Assembly: GCA_050485785.1 (NCBI GenBank)
Contig: JBJHCA010000046.1
Coordinates: 1 to 25,606 of the forward strand
Reading direction: 5' to 3'
From: JBJHCA01 sp050485785
GTDB lineage: Bacteria > Bacteroidota > Bacteroidia > Chitinophagales > Saprospiraceae
Length of the DNA: 25,606 nucleotides
The notes beneath the pieces were generated by a model that searched no databases, was not told where the DNA came from, and saw only the letters and a list, made by a program, of their open reading frames with translations. The position numbers and the translations under genes are program-made. How positions within the stretch are numbered: position 1 is the stretch's first letter; the number at the start of each line of letters is the position of its first letter. Positions 7,412 through 14,834 of this stretch are shown piece after piece.

Positions 7412-7598
7412 GTAAAAATCAGACTTTTGCGCTGGGGTGTTATTTTTTTTATACCATTTTGTTGTGGCCTCATCCCGGTTATCAGCATTGTACCTTCAAT
7501 AAAGACTTCCGCTTCCTGGGTTCCATTCAAGTAGCATAGCGTTAATGGCAAACTTGAAGGAGTAATCTCAAAGTGGTGTGATACAGACATTACCCCCG

Positions 7599-7606
7599 TA
7601 TATTTG
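7599..7606 (+). promoter_or_regulatory. -7 promoter element of the LytTR gene
   Basis: TATATTTG matches TAnnTTTG and ends 44 bases before the GTG start. The -33 position holds GTGTG rather than TTG, so it is probably a weak or regulated promoter. It is divergent from the methyltransferase promoter at 7404-7411 in the 260-bp gap. Confidence 0.5.
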
Positions 7607-7650
7607 TCAGTCAGTATATTCAACTGGACCAAAATTAAAATCCATAGACA

Positions 7651-8547
7651 GTGCCGGACATCTTACTGAGGCCTTATTTTCTGAATACCTCTGTTTTGTA
7701 CAGGCTCAGGATAGCTATCTTATTCGGCCTGTTTGTGTTTCTTTTTCTGGTAATTTTTCAGCCGTTCCGGATATTTGAACTGGGGCAGGGATTGGTTTGG
7801 GCATCTGCGGGTTTTGGCTTGGTTACCGCTGTTACTATGATCCTTTTAAACATTGTTCCCCTTCGCTTATTGCCCGCATTTTTTGATGAAGAGCGCTGGA
7901 GTATTGGCAGAGAGCTGAGTATAACCTTACTGAATCTTTTTTTTATCGGGCTGTTTAATTTTCTTTTTTTTGGATGCCTGGTTCAGGATGCATTTACACT
8001 TCGGAACCTTATTTGGTTTCAGCTTGTAACCATGGCTGTGGGCATTTTTCCGGTTTCCGCTGCAATACTGATCAGTGAGTCAATCAGGAGGAAAAAGTTC
8101 AGTACTGAAGCAAAACAGCTTTCCGGTACTGTAGGTATGCAGGTTAACAGTGAAGAAAGGAACAACTCACAGAAAGATGTTGCCGGTCAACATCTTACCG
8201 CAATTACCATACCTTCTCAGAATAAAGATGAGGCGGAACTTACGCTGTTTGCTCAAGACATACTTTTTATCAGGGCTGCCGACAATTATGCAGAAGTGTA
8301 CTTTGTGCGGGAAGAACCCGTGCGAACAGTAGTTCGCAACAGCCTTAAAGCACTGGAACAGGTATTAGAACCATTCAGTGAGTTTGTTCGCTGTCATAAA
8401 AGTTATATCGTCAACACCGGTAAAGTGGCCAGGGTGTCAGGTAATGCGCAGGGCTATCTGCTGCATATTAATGGAAGCAACTTCACCATTCCGGTATCGC
8501 GTCAGTTGAATGCAGAAGTAAAAACCTGGTTTACCCGGACATCATAA
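7651..8547 (+). CDS. Membrane-anchored LytTR-family transcriptional regulator
   Basis: 298 residues. Four hydrophobic helices are visible at about 20-37, 48-70, 90-110 and 119-142, followed by a polar linker (about 145-193) and a C-terminal LytTR DNA-binding domain (about 195-298). Domain hallmarks are DILFIRAADNYAEVYF (203-218), SLKALEQVLEP, FVRCHKSYIVN and the closing IPVSRQ. The start is GTG 7651: a TAG lies two codons upstream and no ATG occurs before the first helices. Membrane-bound LytTR proteins act without a response-regulator receiver domain and sense signals through the membrane part. No histidine kinase is adjacent, so signal and targets are unknown. It could regulate its own or the neighbouring promoter. 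Confidence 0.9.
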   Translation: MPDILLRPYFLNTSVLYRLRIAILFGLFVFLFLVIFQPFRIFELGQGLVWASAGFGLVTAVTMILLNIVPLRLLPAFFDEERWSIGRELSITLLNLFFIGLFNFLFFGCLVQDAFTLRNLIWFQLVTMAVGIFPVSAAILISESIRRKKFSTEAKQLSGTVGMQVNSEERNNSQKDVAGQHLTAITIPSQNKDEAELTLFAQDILFIRAADNYAEVYFVREEPVRTVVRNSLKALEQVLEPFSEFVRCHKSYIVNTGKVARVSGNAQGYLLHINGSNFTIPVSRQLNAEVKTWFTRTS

Positions 8548-8576
8548 ATATACGAACAACCTTGTTTTCTTTAATC

Positions 8577-10145
8577 TTACTGCAAGCGAATTTCGTCCAT
8601 GTTCTGGTCGTAAAACTTGTATTCAATCACCTGAAAATCTGCATTGGGAATAACTGGAATCCATTTGCCGTATTTAAAAAACCAGCGCATTTGCATGTTT
8701 GGCAAGCCTTTGGTGATATAGGCATGCAAGTATGGATGAACGGCCAGTCGGAACTTCCCCTTGGGCAGAGATTTGATCACAAATTGTAGATCGCGTTGTA
8801 GCTCATCAATGGTTAAAATAGTTGGATTTACCTTTCCTTCTCCTTTGCAGGTTGGGCATACTTCAGAAGTATCGATTTTAACCTCAGGTTTAACACGCTG
8901 TCGCGTTATTTGCATCAGCCCGAATTTGCTGAGTGGCAGGACGGTTTGCTGTGCCCGGTCATTTTTCATGTAATCCCGCATACTCTGATAGAGGGTTTTC
9001 CGGTGCTCAGGATTTTTCATGTCGATAAAGTCGATAATAATAATCCCTCCAATGTCCCTCAACCTCAACTGCCTTGCGATTTCCTTGGCTGATTCAAGGT
9101 TGACGGCCAGTATACTTTCTTCCTGATTGCGCGCACCGCTTTTGGGCCCTGAGTTGACATCCACTACATGCATGGCTTCAGTGTGCTCTATAACCAGATA
9201 GGCACCACTTTCCATGGTGGCTGTTTTCCCAAATGAAGACTTGATCTGATGGGTAATGCCAAACTTATCAAATATGGGCACCTTACCCTGATAATGCTGA
9301 ACTATGTGTTTTTGCCCGGCAGAAAACTTTTCAATATACTCCCTTAATGTGTGGTATAACTCTTTGTCATCAACCAGAATTTTACTGAAGCTGTCGTTGA
9401 GAAGATCACGCAAAATACTTTCCGATTTGTCGAGCTCATTGAGTAACATACGGGGTCCGGTGGCATTTCGCAGGTTTCGGTGAATTTGTTCCCACTTTTT
9501 CTGAAGACCCACCAATTCTTCGTGCAGGTCGGCAACTTTTTTTCCCTCAGCAGCCGTCCTTAAAATGATTCCAAAATTCTGAGGCCTGATGCTTTCACCC
9601 AGGGTTACCAGCCGTTTTCTTTCGTCAGGGTTGGCTATTTTTTTGGAAATTGACACGCTGTTACTAAAAGGCGTGAGTACCATATACCTTCCCGGAAGAG
9701 TAATTTCACAGCTCAGCCTTGGCCCTTTGGTGGAAATGGGTTCCTTTAGGATTTGCACAAGCATAAGCTGCTTGTTTTTCAGTACCTGGTCTATTTTCCC
9801 GGTTTTGATTATTTCGGGTTCGTACTCAAAGTTATTGAGCGAAGCGGTTTGTTGACCGATGATGGCCTGAGTACAAAACTTGTTCAATGAACGAATTTGC
9901 GGCCCCAGGTCGGTATAGTGAAGAAAGGCGTCCTTCTTATGGCCAATATCAACAAAGGCAGCGTTTAAACCGGGCATCAGCTTGGTTACGCGGCCTACCA
10001 GGATATCGCCAACTGAAAAGTTGACGTTGGATTTTTGTTTATGAAGCTCCACAAGTTTGCCGTCTTCAAGCAGACCTATCTCAACTGCCGAAGGCGTACT
10101 GTGGATCACCAATGCCTTTTCTACTGATTCTTGTGAATCGGACAT
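8577..10145 (-). CDS. rng: Ribonuclease G/E family endoribonuclease
   Basis: 522-residue RNase E/G-family enzyme that cuts single-stranded RNA, used in rRNA 5' maturation and mRNA decay. An S1 RNA-binding domain lies at about 39-120 (VGDILVGRVTKLMPGLNAAF, then VDIGHKKDAFLHY). The catalytic DNase I-like domain has the metal-binding Asp329 (VVDVNSGP) and Asp372 (IIIDFIDM). The Zn-link CPTC is at 430-433, followed by a small C-terminal domain. There is no long disordered scaffold, so it is the short RNase G type. The start is ATG 10145. A 13-bp perfect hairpin ends 33 bases upstream (10179-10210). HU / TPR / small basic protein / rng order is typical of Bacteroidota. Confidence 0.96.
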   Translation of the reverse strand: MSDSQESVEKALVIHSTPSAVEIGLLEDGKLVELHKQKSNVNFSVGDILVGRVTKLMPGLNAAFVDIGHKKDAFLHYTDLGPQIRSLNKFCTQAIIGQQTASLNNFEYEPEIIKTGKIDQVLKNKQLMLVQILKEPISTKGPRLSCEITLPGRYMVLTPFSNSVSISKKIANPDERKRLVTLGESIRPQNFGIILRTAAEGKKVADLHEELVGLQKKWEQIHRNLRNATGPRMLLNELDKSESILRDLLNDSFSKILVDDKELYHTLREYIEKFSAGQKHIVQHYQGKVPIFDKFGITHQIKSSFGKTATMESGAYLVIEHTEAMHVVDVNSGPKSGARNQEESILAVNLESAKEIARQLRLRDIGGIIIIDFIDMKNPEHRKTLYQSMRDYMKNDRAQQTVLPLSKFGLMQITRQRVKPEVKIDTSEVCPTCKGEGKVNPTILTIDELQRDLQFVIKSLPKGKFRLAVHPYLHAYITKGLPNMQMRWFFKYGKWIPVIPNADFQVIEYKFYDQNMDEIRLQ

Positions 10146-10178
10146 AGGTAATTTATTTATATCGGGTTATACAAAAAC

Positions 10179-10210
10179 AACCATACGATTTAAGGTCAAA
10201 TCGTATGGTT
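10179..10210 (-). terminator. Perfect 13-bp hairpin before RNase G: terminator or leader structure
   Basis: AACCATACGATTT (10179-10191) and AAATCGTATGGTT (10198-10210) are exact inverted repeats around a 6-base loop. On the minus strand the stem is followed by GTTTTTGT, so it can act as an intrinsic terminator for the HU-TPR-small-protein transcript. It also lies 33 bases before the rng start, so any transcript reading into rng would carry it as a leader hairpin. Structure is seen directly; function is inferred. Confidence 0.65.
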
Positions 10211-10372
10211 ATCAATGAATGTTCGTAAAAGCACATCACCGGCATGGTAAGATACTACCGCACCCAGAGGTGTGAATTTAGCTGATGATGCAGGCCGGAG
10301 GCAATTTTCTAAGGGAAGGACAGATAGGTATTGATTAAATAAAACTCCCGGCAAGGCATCATAGGGAACATG

Positions 10373-10468
10373 CTATCGATTCTTCTTCTTGTGCCTGTTC
10401 TTTCTTAGTCTTTTCTTTCTTTTGTGCGTCGCAATCTTATGACGCTTTCTTTTTCTACCGCAAGGCAT
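10373..10468 (-). CDS. 31-residue AURKAIP1/COX24-domain basic protein (mS38/bS22-like)
   Basis: A 31-codon gene read from ATG 10466-10468 to TAG 10373-10375. The product begins MPCGRKRKRHKIATHKRKK and ends RHKKKNR. 18 of 31 residues are Lys/Arg and three are His. This matches the tiny AURKAIP1/COX24 C-terminal domain family (PF08213), whose mitochondrial member mS38 and actinobacterial member bS22 sit in the small ribosomal subunit near the decoding centre. Bacteroidota encode near-identical mini-proteins, usually with Ser rather than Cys at position 3. It starts only 12 bases after the TPR gene's stop, so it is probably co-transcribed. A small-subunit ribosomal role is inferred from the family. 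It is easily missed because of its size. Confidence 0.87.
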   Translation of the reverse strand: MPCGRKRKRHKIATHKRKKRLRKNRHKKKNR

Positions 10469-10480
10469 ACAATCAATTTT

Positions 10481-11323
10481 TTATAAGTTAAACAATGCTT
10501 GTTGTATAAGTCTTTTCAGGTTCTCTTCAGGGTTTCTTTCGAGAGCCTGATCAAATACCAGTTTAGCCGAATGCGTATCATTCAGCATTGAAAGGGCTTT
10601 GCCCTTATAATAATAAGCCCGAAGCTCATTTGGTTCCATGCTGATCACTTTTTCCATTCGCTCAACACAACGTTCGTACTGCCCGGTATCGTAAGCCAAC
10701 CTGCCAAGATGGAAAAGCGGCCGGTGATCATCGTGATGTTGTTCGGCCAGCTGCAGAAGCATAGTGATTCCCATCATAGGATTTCCTTCGTCAGGATGAT
10801 CAACCAGCAAAAGGCTTTGATTAATCCGGTAACTCACATTTTCCGGATCCATGCTGATTGCACTTTCAATACTGGCCCGGGCTTTCATCACGCAATACCG
10901 AAGCAGGTCTTCTTGCCTGGCCCGTTGTGCACAAAATGAGTATGTTGTACCGGCAATAGACCAGGCTTCTGCGGTATTTTCAATACCCGCTACCCGTTCA
11001 GCATGATATCCTGCCAATTCAATGTAGCCGTTCGCAAACCAAAGGCCCGAAAGCTTTTTATGGATGCCTGCTGCTTCCTCTTGCCCTGCGGAATCATCGT
11101 AATCCTCGAGCATGGACTCAAGCAGTTGGATGGAATCACGCGTAATGCGATCAAGATGCATCAAAGCATGTGACTTTGATGCATCCAGATCAATCATGTT
11201 TTGCATCATGACTCGTTTTCTTTCAATTTCCTTATGCCCTGAAGGCCTGGTATCCAGCAGAAAATACAATCCGCTGAAAAGCACTGCAAAGGCAAGAAAA
11301 TAAAGAATCCGGTTTCGTGTCAT
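10481..11323 (-). CDS. Membrane-anchored TPR protein
   Basis: 280 residues. One N-terminal hydrophobic helix (about 5-23) acts as an uncleaved signal anchor, putting the rest on the periplasmic side. The remainder is helical. Clear tetratricopeptide repeats in the C-terminal half are seen as the alternating pattern around PLFHLGRLAYDTGQYERCVE, then LRAYYYKGKALSMLNDTHSA and NPEENLKRLI. TPRs form a protein-binding scaffold; the partner is unknown. It starts 26 bases after the HU stop and ends 12 bases before the COX24-like gene, so the three are probably one operon. This TPR gene between HU and rng is a common arrangement in Bacteroidota, but no defined function can be given. Confidence 0.87.
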   Translation of the reverse strand: MTRNRILYFLAFAVLFSGLYFLLDTRPSGHKEIERKRVMMQNMIDLDASKSHALMHLDRITRDSIQLLESMLEDYDDSAGQEEAAGIHKKLSGLWFANGYIELAGYHAERVAGIENTAEAWSIAGTTYSFCAQRARQEDLLRYCVMKARASIESAISMDPENVSYRINQSLLLVDHPDEGNPMMGITMLLQLAEQHHDDHRPLFHLGRLAYDTGQYERCVERMEKVISMEPNELRAYYYKGKALSMLNDTHSAKLVFDQALERNPEENLKRLIQQALFNL

Positions 11324-11349
11324 AATGTGAAAATATAAGAGTTTAATGC

Positions 11350-11655
11350 TTACCTGCCATTTTGAGAAGCTGCAGACACATTGTCCTTCACATGCTCAAC
11401 AAATACTTTGGCAGGCTTGAAAGAAGGAATATAGTGTTCCGGAATTTCAATAGCTTCGTTTTTCTTAATGTGACGGCCAATTTTTTTAGCTCTCTTTTTA
11501 ACTATAAAACTGCCAAATCCTCTCACATAAACATTTTCACCTTCTGCAAGCGATTGCTTTACTTCTGTGAAAAATTGCTCTAATGTTACCAGTACATCAA
11601 CCTTCGCAATTCCGGTCTTTTCGGAAATCCTTGCTACTAAATCAGCTTTTCTCAT
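11350..11655 (-). CDS. HU/IHF-family nucleoid DNA-binding protein
   Basis: 101-residue histone-like protein that bends and compacts DNA as a dimer. It starts MRKADLVARISEKTG (helical dimer domain, residues 1-40). The signature RGFGSFIVKKRAKKIGR (about 45-61) and the DNA-intercalating arm with its Pro (IPEHYIPSFKP, about 71-81) follow, then the C-terminal helix. I chose the internal ATG at 11655, where HU homology begins; the frame stays open upstream to a TTG at 11742, but that would add 29 unrelated residues. A near-consensus promoter lies at 11719-11726. It heads the HU-TPR-COX24-like transcript. Confidence 0.93.
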   Translation of the reverse strand: MRKADLVARISEKTGIAKVDVLVTLEQFFTEVKQSLAEGENVYVRGFGSFIVKKRAKKIGRHIKKNEAIEIPEHYIPSFKPAKVFVEHVKDNVSAASQNGR

Positions 11656-11718
11656 TTGTTTATAATGTTTAAAGTTAATTGTTTCACCTTCAACAAGATG
11701 GCTTATTTTTTGCGCCTG

Positions 11719-11726
11719 CAAAGATC
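11719..11726 (-). promoter_or_regulatory. Near-consensus promoter of the HU operon
   Basis: On the minus strand this reads GATCTTTG, matching TAnnTTTG except the first T. A TTG (11744-11746) lies 17 bases upstream, within the usual spacing. The leader to the HU ATG would be about 58 bases. Its position supports the internal ATG at 11655 as the true HU start. Confidence 0.45.
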
Positions 11727-11799
11727 GTAAAATATCCGTCAAACAAAAATTATTCCTATCTAAAATTTTGAATTATAGTGGTTTCTTCAATCATCAGGC

Positions 11800-11807
11800 T
11801 ATTTTTG
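11800..11807 (+). promoter_or_regulatory. -7 promoter element of the pseudouridine synthase
   Basis: TATTTTTG matches TAnnTTTG and ends 40 bases before the ATG at 11848. No TTG lies at standard -33 spacing. It is back to back with the HU promoter in the same intergenic region. Confidence 0.42.
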
Positions 11808-11847
11808 ACGGAGTCTACAACCCGTAAACAATCCAGCAGTAAAGCGT

Positions 11848-12507
11848 ATGCTTATCGTTTATCAGTCTGATTATTATGTAGTTGCAAACAAACCGACGGG
11901 GTGGTCTTCCGTTCCAGACCTGACCGACTCTCCTGATCTTTGCACAGAAATGGAGAAGATGCTTGGCTTTAATTTGCACCCTGTACACCGAATCGATAAA
12001 CCGGCTGCAGGCCTTGTGCTTTTTGCCAAAACTTCTCAGAGTATGGCAGTTGCTTCTCAGTGGATTGCAGGAGGAGAACTGAGGAGGACCTACCTGGCTG
12101 TTACACCAAAAGGGAAGATGATGCCTGAAGGTACCATGTTGCACTACCTACAACACCAACAAAAAGATAATAAAACAAAAACTTCTGCTCAGCCATTAAA
12201 AGGCTATAAAAAAGCAGAGCTTCGCTACAGGATTATTGAGACCATTGACCGATATATGCTTTTGGAGCTCACCATGATTACCGGTCGTACACACCAGATA
12301 AGGGCACAACTTGCCGCTGAAGGGATTCCTATAAAAGGTGATGTAAAGTACGGGTCCAGGCGCAGTTTACCCAACAGAGGTATCTTATTGTTCAGTAACC
12401 GGCTGAGCTCCGATGAGTTTGATATTACAGTCTGGCCCGGAGATGAGGATATCTGGCACAGATTCGGGTATATAAAAAGAGCAGCTAAGCAAACAAGTTT
12501 GGAATAA
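11848..12507 (+). CDS. RluA-family pseudouridine synthase, no S4 domain
   Basis: 219-residue RNA-modifying enzyme that converts specific uridines in rRNA or tRNA to pseudouridine. Only the catalytic domain is present. It starts with VYQSDYYVVANKPTGW (4-19), carries the family motif HRIDKPAAGLVLFAK (47-61) with catalytic Asp50, and has the later TGRTHQIRAQLA and GDVKYGS segments. Lack of an S4 domain and the short length fit RluA/TruC-like or YqcB-like enzymes rather than RluC/RluD. The target site is not readable. The 3' end overlaps the convergent PLP-enzyme gene by 23 bases. Confidence 0.93.
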   Translation: MLIVYQSDYYVVANKPTGWSSVPDLTDSPDLCTEMEKMLGFNLHPVHRIDKPAAGLVLFAKTSQSMAVASQWIAGGELRRTYLAVTPKGKMMPEGTMLHYLQHQQKDNKTKTSAQPLKGYKKAELRYRIIETIDRYMLLELTMITGRTHQIRAQLAAEGIPIKGDVKYGSRRSLPNRGILLFSNRLSSDEFDITVWPGDEDIWHRFGYIKRAAKQTSLE

Positions 12508-13465
12508 ACTCAGGATGAAGAACCCCGGGGTGGAGATAGTTGAATCCGATATTACCGGTAATACCACCGGTATGTACTACCAACAGCGGTAATGATCCTT
12601 CTGATATTTCTACAGGGAGTTGTCGGCTTATGGCGAAAAAAAGTTTGCCGGTGTATACCGGGTCAGTTATGATGCCGGTGGTTTCAAACAGCAGGTTCAT
12701 AAAATTGATCAGGTCGGGCTTCCATTTGCCAAATCCACCCCAATGTGCATCGGTAATGTAGTGCAGGTTGGGCAAAACAGGGAAGTAATTCATACTGGTT
12801 TCAGGCAATTTCAAGGCACAAAATGCAAAAATTCGGCTCCCGGGCAATGCTTGAGCCATGCCGGCAGCCGTTGTTCCGGTACCACATGCAAGGCAAACAT
12901 CAAACAGCGCATCATTTATTGCTTCACGGGCCATTTTGGCTACGTGATTCACTGCATCGTCACTTTTCCCTCCTTCGGGAATCCACATGAAATCGCGGCT
13001 GTTTATCAGATTTTCAACTGTTTCCTTACCCGAGCGCAGAGTTCTGAAAACTCCTGGCTCTACATACTCTACCCGTGCACCGGAGTGGTGCAGAAACCGT
13101 ATTACCGGATTATCCGGATCGGGCCGGTATGATCGCACTAACGCATGAAATGGAATTCCATACTCACTACAAATCCATGCCAAAGCACATAAATGATTGG
13201 AAAAAGGACCACCCATACTTACTATTCCAGAGTAGTTGCCTGAGTTATATTTAAGTAGGAAAGGCAATACTTTGATAAGCTTATTACCACCATATACAGG
13301 ATGGATTTGGTCGATTCGCCAGGTGAAGACATCCCTGCCGTTTTTATTCCATAAAAACTCAGGCCGGGGGAGAATAATGGGAGTAATGCTTTTCATATCG
13401 GTGTTGTCAGGTTGGGCAGTAGGGAAGTGTTTGTAAAACATATAGGTATACAGCTGTTCCGGCAT
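12485..13465 (-). CDS. ACC deaminase / D-cysteine desulfhydrase-like PLP enzyme
   Basis: 326-residue fold-type II PLP enzyme of the tryptophan-synthase-beta superfamily. The PLP lysine lies in VYGGNKLIK (Lys62). GGPFSNH (85-91) is the substrate/cofactor Ser-Asn-His element. The glycine-rich phosphate-binding loop is CGTGTTAAGM, and VHTGGITG lies near the C-terminus. These mark the 1-aminocyclopropane-1-carboxylate deaminase / D-cysteine desulfhydrase family. The close Bacteroidota relatives more likely act on D-cysteine or a related D-amino acid than on ACC, but the sequence alone does not decide. I prefer ATG 13465; an in-frame GTG at 13504 would add 13 residues. The 3' end overlaps the pseudouridine synthase tail-to-tail. 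Confidence 0.88.
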   Translation of the reverse strand: MPEQLYTYMFYKHFPTAQPDNTDMKSITPIILPRPEFLWNKNGRDVFTWRIDQIHPVYGGNKLIKVLPFLLKYNSGNYSGIVSMGGPFSNHLCALAWICSEYGIPFHALVRSYRPDPDNPVIRFLHHSGARVEYVEPGVFRTLRSGKETVENLINSRDFMWIPEGGKSDDAVNHVAKMAREAINDALFDVCLACGTGTTAAGMAQALPGSRIFAFCALKLPETSMNYFPVLPNLHYITDAHWGGFGKWKPDLINFMNLLFETTGIITDPVYTGKLFFAISRQLPVEISEGSLPLLVVHTGGITGNIGFNYLHPGVLHPEFIPNLFA

Positions 13466-13566
13466 TGAGAAAACGACTTTAATCTGTAACCCGTTGATCT
13501 GCACGTAAACTAAATTGCAGCACTCCCAAAAATAACCCCGGTTCGCAGGATTTACTCAAATGCATC

Positions 13567-13574
13567 TATATTTG
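13567..13574 (+). promoter_or_regulatory. -7 promoter element of the DUF1015 gene
   Basis: TATATTTG matches TAnnTTTG and ends 26 bases before the ATG at 13601. No TTG is seen at -33 spacing. It lies in the 135-bp gap between two divergent genes. Confidence 0.48.
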
Positions 13575-13600
13575 TTTTCGCTAAACCGAAATTCAGCTAT

Positions 13601-14728
13601 ATGGCCATCATACACCCTGTGCGCATCCTTTTTCCCAATATGGATCTGGTAACCTCCGGTGAAGTATTTTTTGCAGAGGTAAAAGAACACTTTCCGGCTT
13701 TTCGCGATCATGGCTTTTTCCTCGATTCCGAACGACCCGTGTTGTGTATTTACAGGGCATCCAACCAACATGAGCAACACCTGGGAATATTTGGAGCCAT
13801 TGCCATGGATGATGTAGATTCAGGAAAGGTTATAGGGCATGAAAGTACATTGGCTGAGAAGGAGCAGATAATGCTTCAGCTTATCATGGAAAGAAATGCG
13901 CTGATCAAGCCCGTGTTGTTGACTTATCCTGATCAGGGCAGGTTGGTGAACGAGCTTCAGCAGATTATTGATCAAAGAGATTGTTCTTTTTCTTTTAGTC
14001 TCAATGATTTTGAACATGCAGTGTGGGTCATTGAAGACCTTTCATTGTTGAGCAAAGTGCAATCTGCACTGGACTCGGAGGCTTCTAAGTATTATATTGC
14101 TGACGGTCATCACAGAACCTCCACCACCGATATTATTAGAAAAAGATTCAGAAAGTTATACCATGACCAACCTCACAAGCTCGAACCGTACAACTTTTTG
14201 TTTTGTGCTGTTTTTCCAATGAGCCAGCTCGATATACATGACTTTAACCGCAAGGTAAGCGGTTTAAACGGGCTATCTGATATTGCCTTTATGGCATTAC
14301 TTTCCTCAATTTGTAACATTGAAAGACTAGATATACCAAGAAAGCCACTTCATCAGCATGAAATCACGATGTTTTTGAAGGATGAATGGTTTAGTCTGGT
14401 TTGGAAGGAAGAAATTATCCGGCAGCAAAGTCAGGCTGCCGATAAACTTGATGTCTCTTTACTCAACAACTATGTTTTGCATAATATACTAGGAATTAGC
14501 GATGTAAGATCAGATAAACGGGTTACTTATGTAGAGGGACCTGCCGGTATCGAGGTTTTGGAAACTCCGGTTGACTTTGCAGAAACTACTGTTTCCTTTT
14601 GTCTTTACCCGGTAAACTTTAGCCAGTTTATAGAGATATCTGACAGCAGCCAGATACTTCCTCCAAAGTCAACCTGGTTTGTGCCAAGGATTCACAATGG
14701 GCTGGTAGTGATGCCCTATACAGATTAA
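13601..14728 (+). CDS. DUF1015 family protein
   Basis: 375-residue protein of the DUF1015 family (PF06245), with no signal peptide or membrane helix. Visible family motifs are VIGHE (78-82) followed by a helical EKEQIMLQLIMERNALIKPVL block, and YYIADGHHRTST (164-175), with closely spaced His residues that look like a metal or catalytic site. The ending KSTWFVPRIHNGLVV (PKxTYFxPK-type) is also typical of the family. In many Bacteroidota DUF1015 sits with the serine-biosynthesis genes serC and serA; here it does not, so context gives no help. Biochemical function is not established. The start is ATG 13601, 26 bases after a promoter element. Confidence 0.9.
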   Translation: MAIIHPVRILFPNMDLVTSGEVFFAEVKEHFPAFRDHGFFLDSERPVLCIYRASNQHEQHLGIFGAIAMDDVDSGKVIGHESTLAEKEQIMLQLIMERNALIKPVLLTYPDQGRLVNELQQIIDQRDCSFSFSLNDFEHAVWVIEDLSLLSKVQSALDSEASKYYIADGHHRTSTTDIIRKRFRKLYHDQPHKLEPYNFLFCAVFPMSQLDIHDFNRKVSGLNGLSDIAFMALLSSICNIERLDIPRKPLHQHEITMFLKDEWFSLVWKEEIIRQQSQAADKLDVSLLNNYVLHNILGISDVRSDKRVTYVEGPAGIEVLETPVDFAETTVSFCLYPVNFSQFIEISDSSQILPPKSTWFVPRIHNGLVVMPYTD

Positions 14729-14785
14729 TACTAACATTTTACTCACATTCAGCGCGTTATATTGGCACAGCATTCACTTTTGGTG

Positions 14786-14815
14786 TTGAGCTTCCTATTG
14801 TACTGCGTATCTTTG
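14786..14815 (+). promoter_or_regulatory. Full -33/-7 promoter of the HAD gene
   Basis: TTG (14786-14788), 19 bases, then TATCTTTG (14808-14815). This fits the Bacteroidota TTG-N19-TAnnTTTG consensus in both elements and spacing, and is the best promoter in the window. Transcription would start near 14820, giving a leader of about 15 bases before ATG 14835. Confidence 0.68.
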
Positions 14816-14834
14816 TTGAAACAATAATCTCATT

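Noticed and set aside
7318..7590. Minus-strand frame upstream of and overlapping the hydrophobic methyltransferase
   Set aside because: It would contain that gene's promoter and overlap its start in another frame; no recognisable family.
10351..10468. 9-bp repeat GCAAGGCAT at 10351-10359 and at the start of the COX24-like gene (10460-10468)
   Set aside because: Too short, flanking bases differ and no frame continues from the second copy.
12620..13132. 170-codon + strand frame inside the PLP enzyme gene
   Set aside because: Antisense to a gene with intact catalytic motifs; Cys/His-rich and without domain structure.
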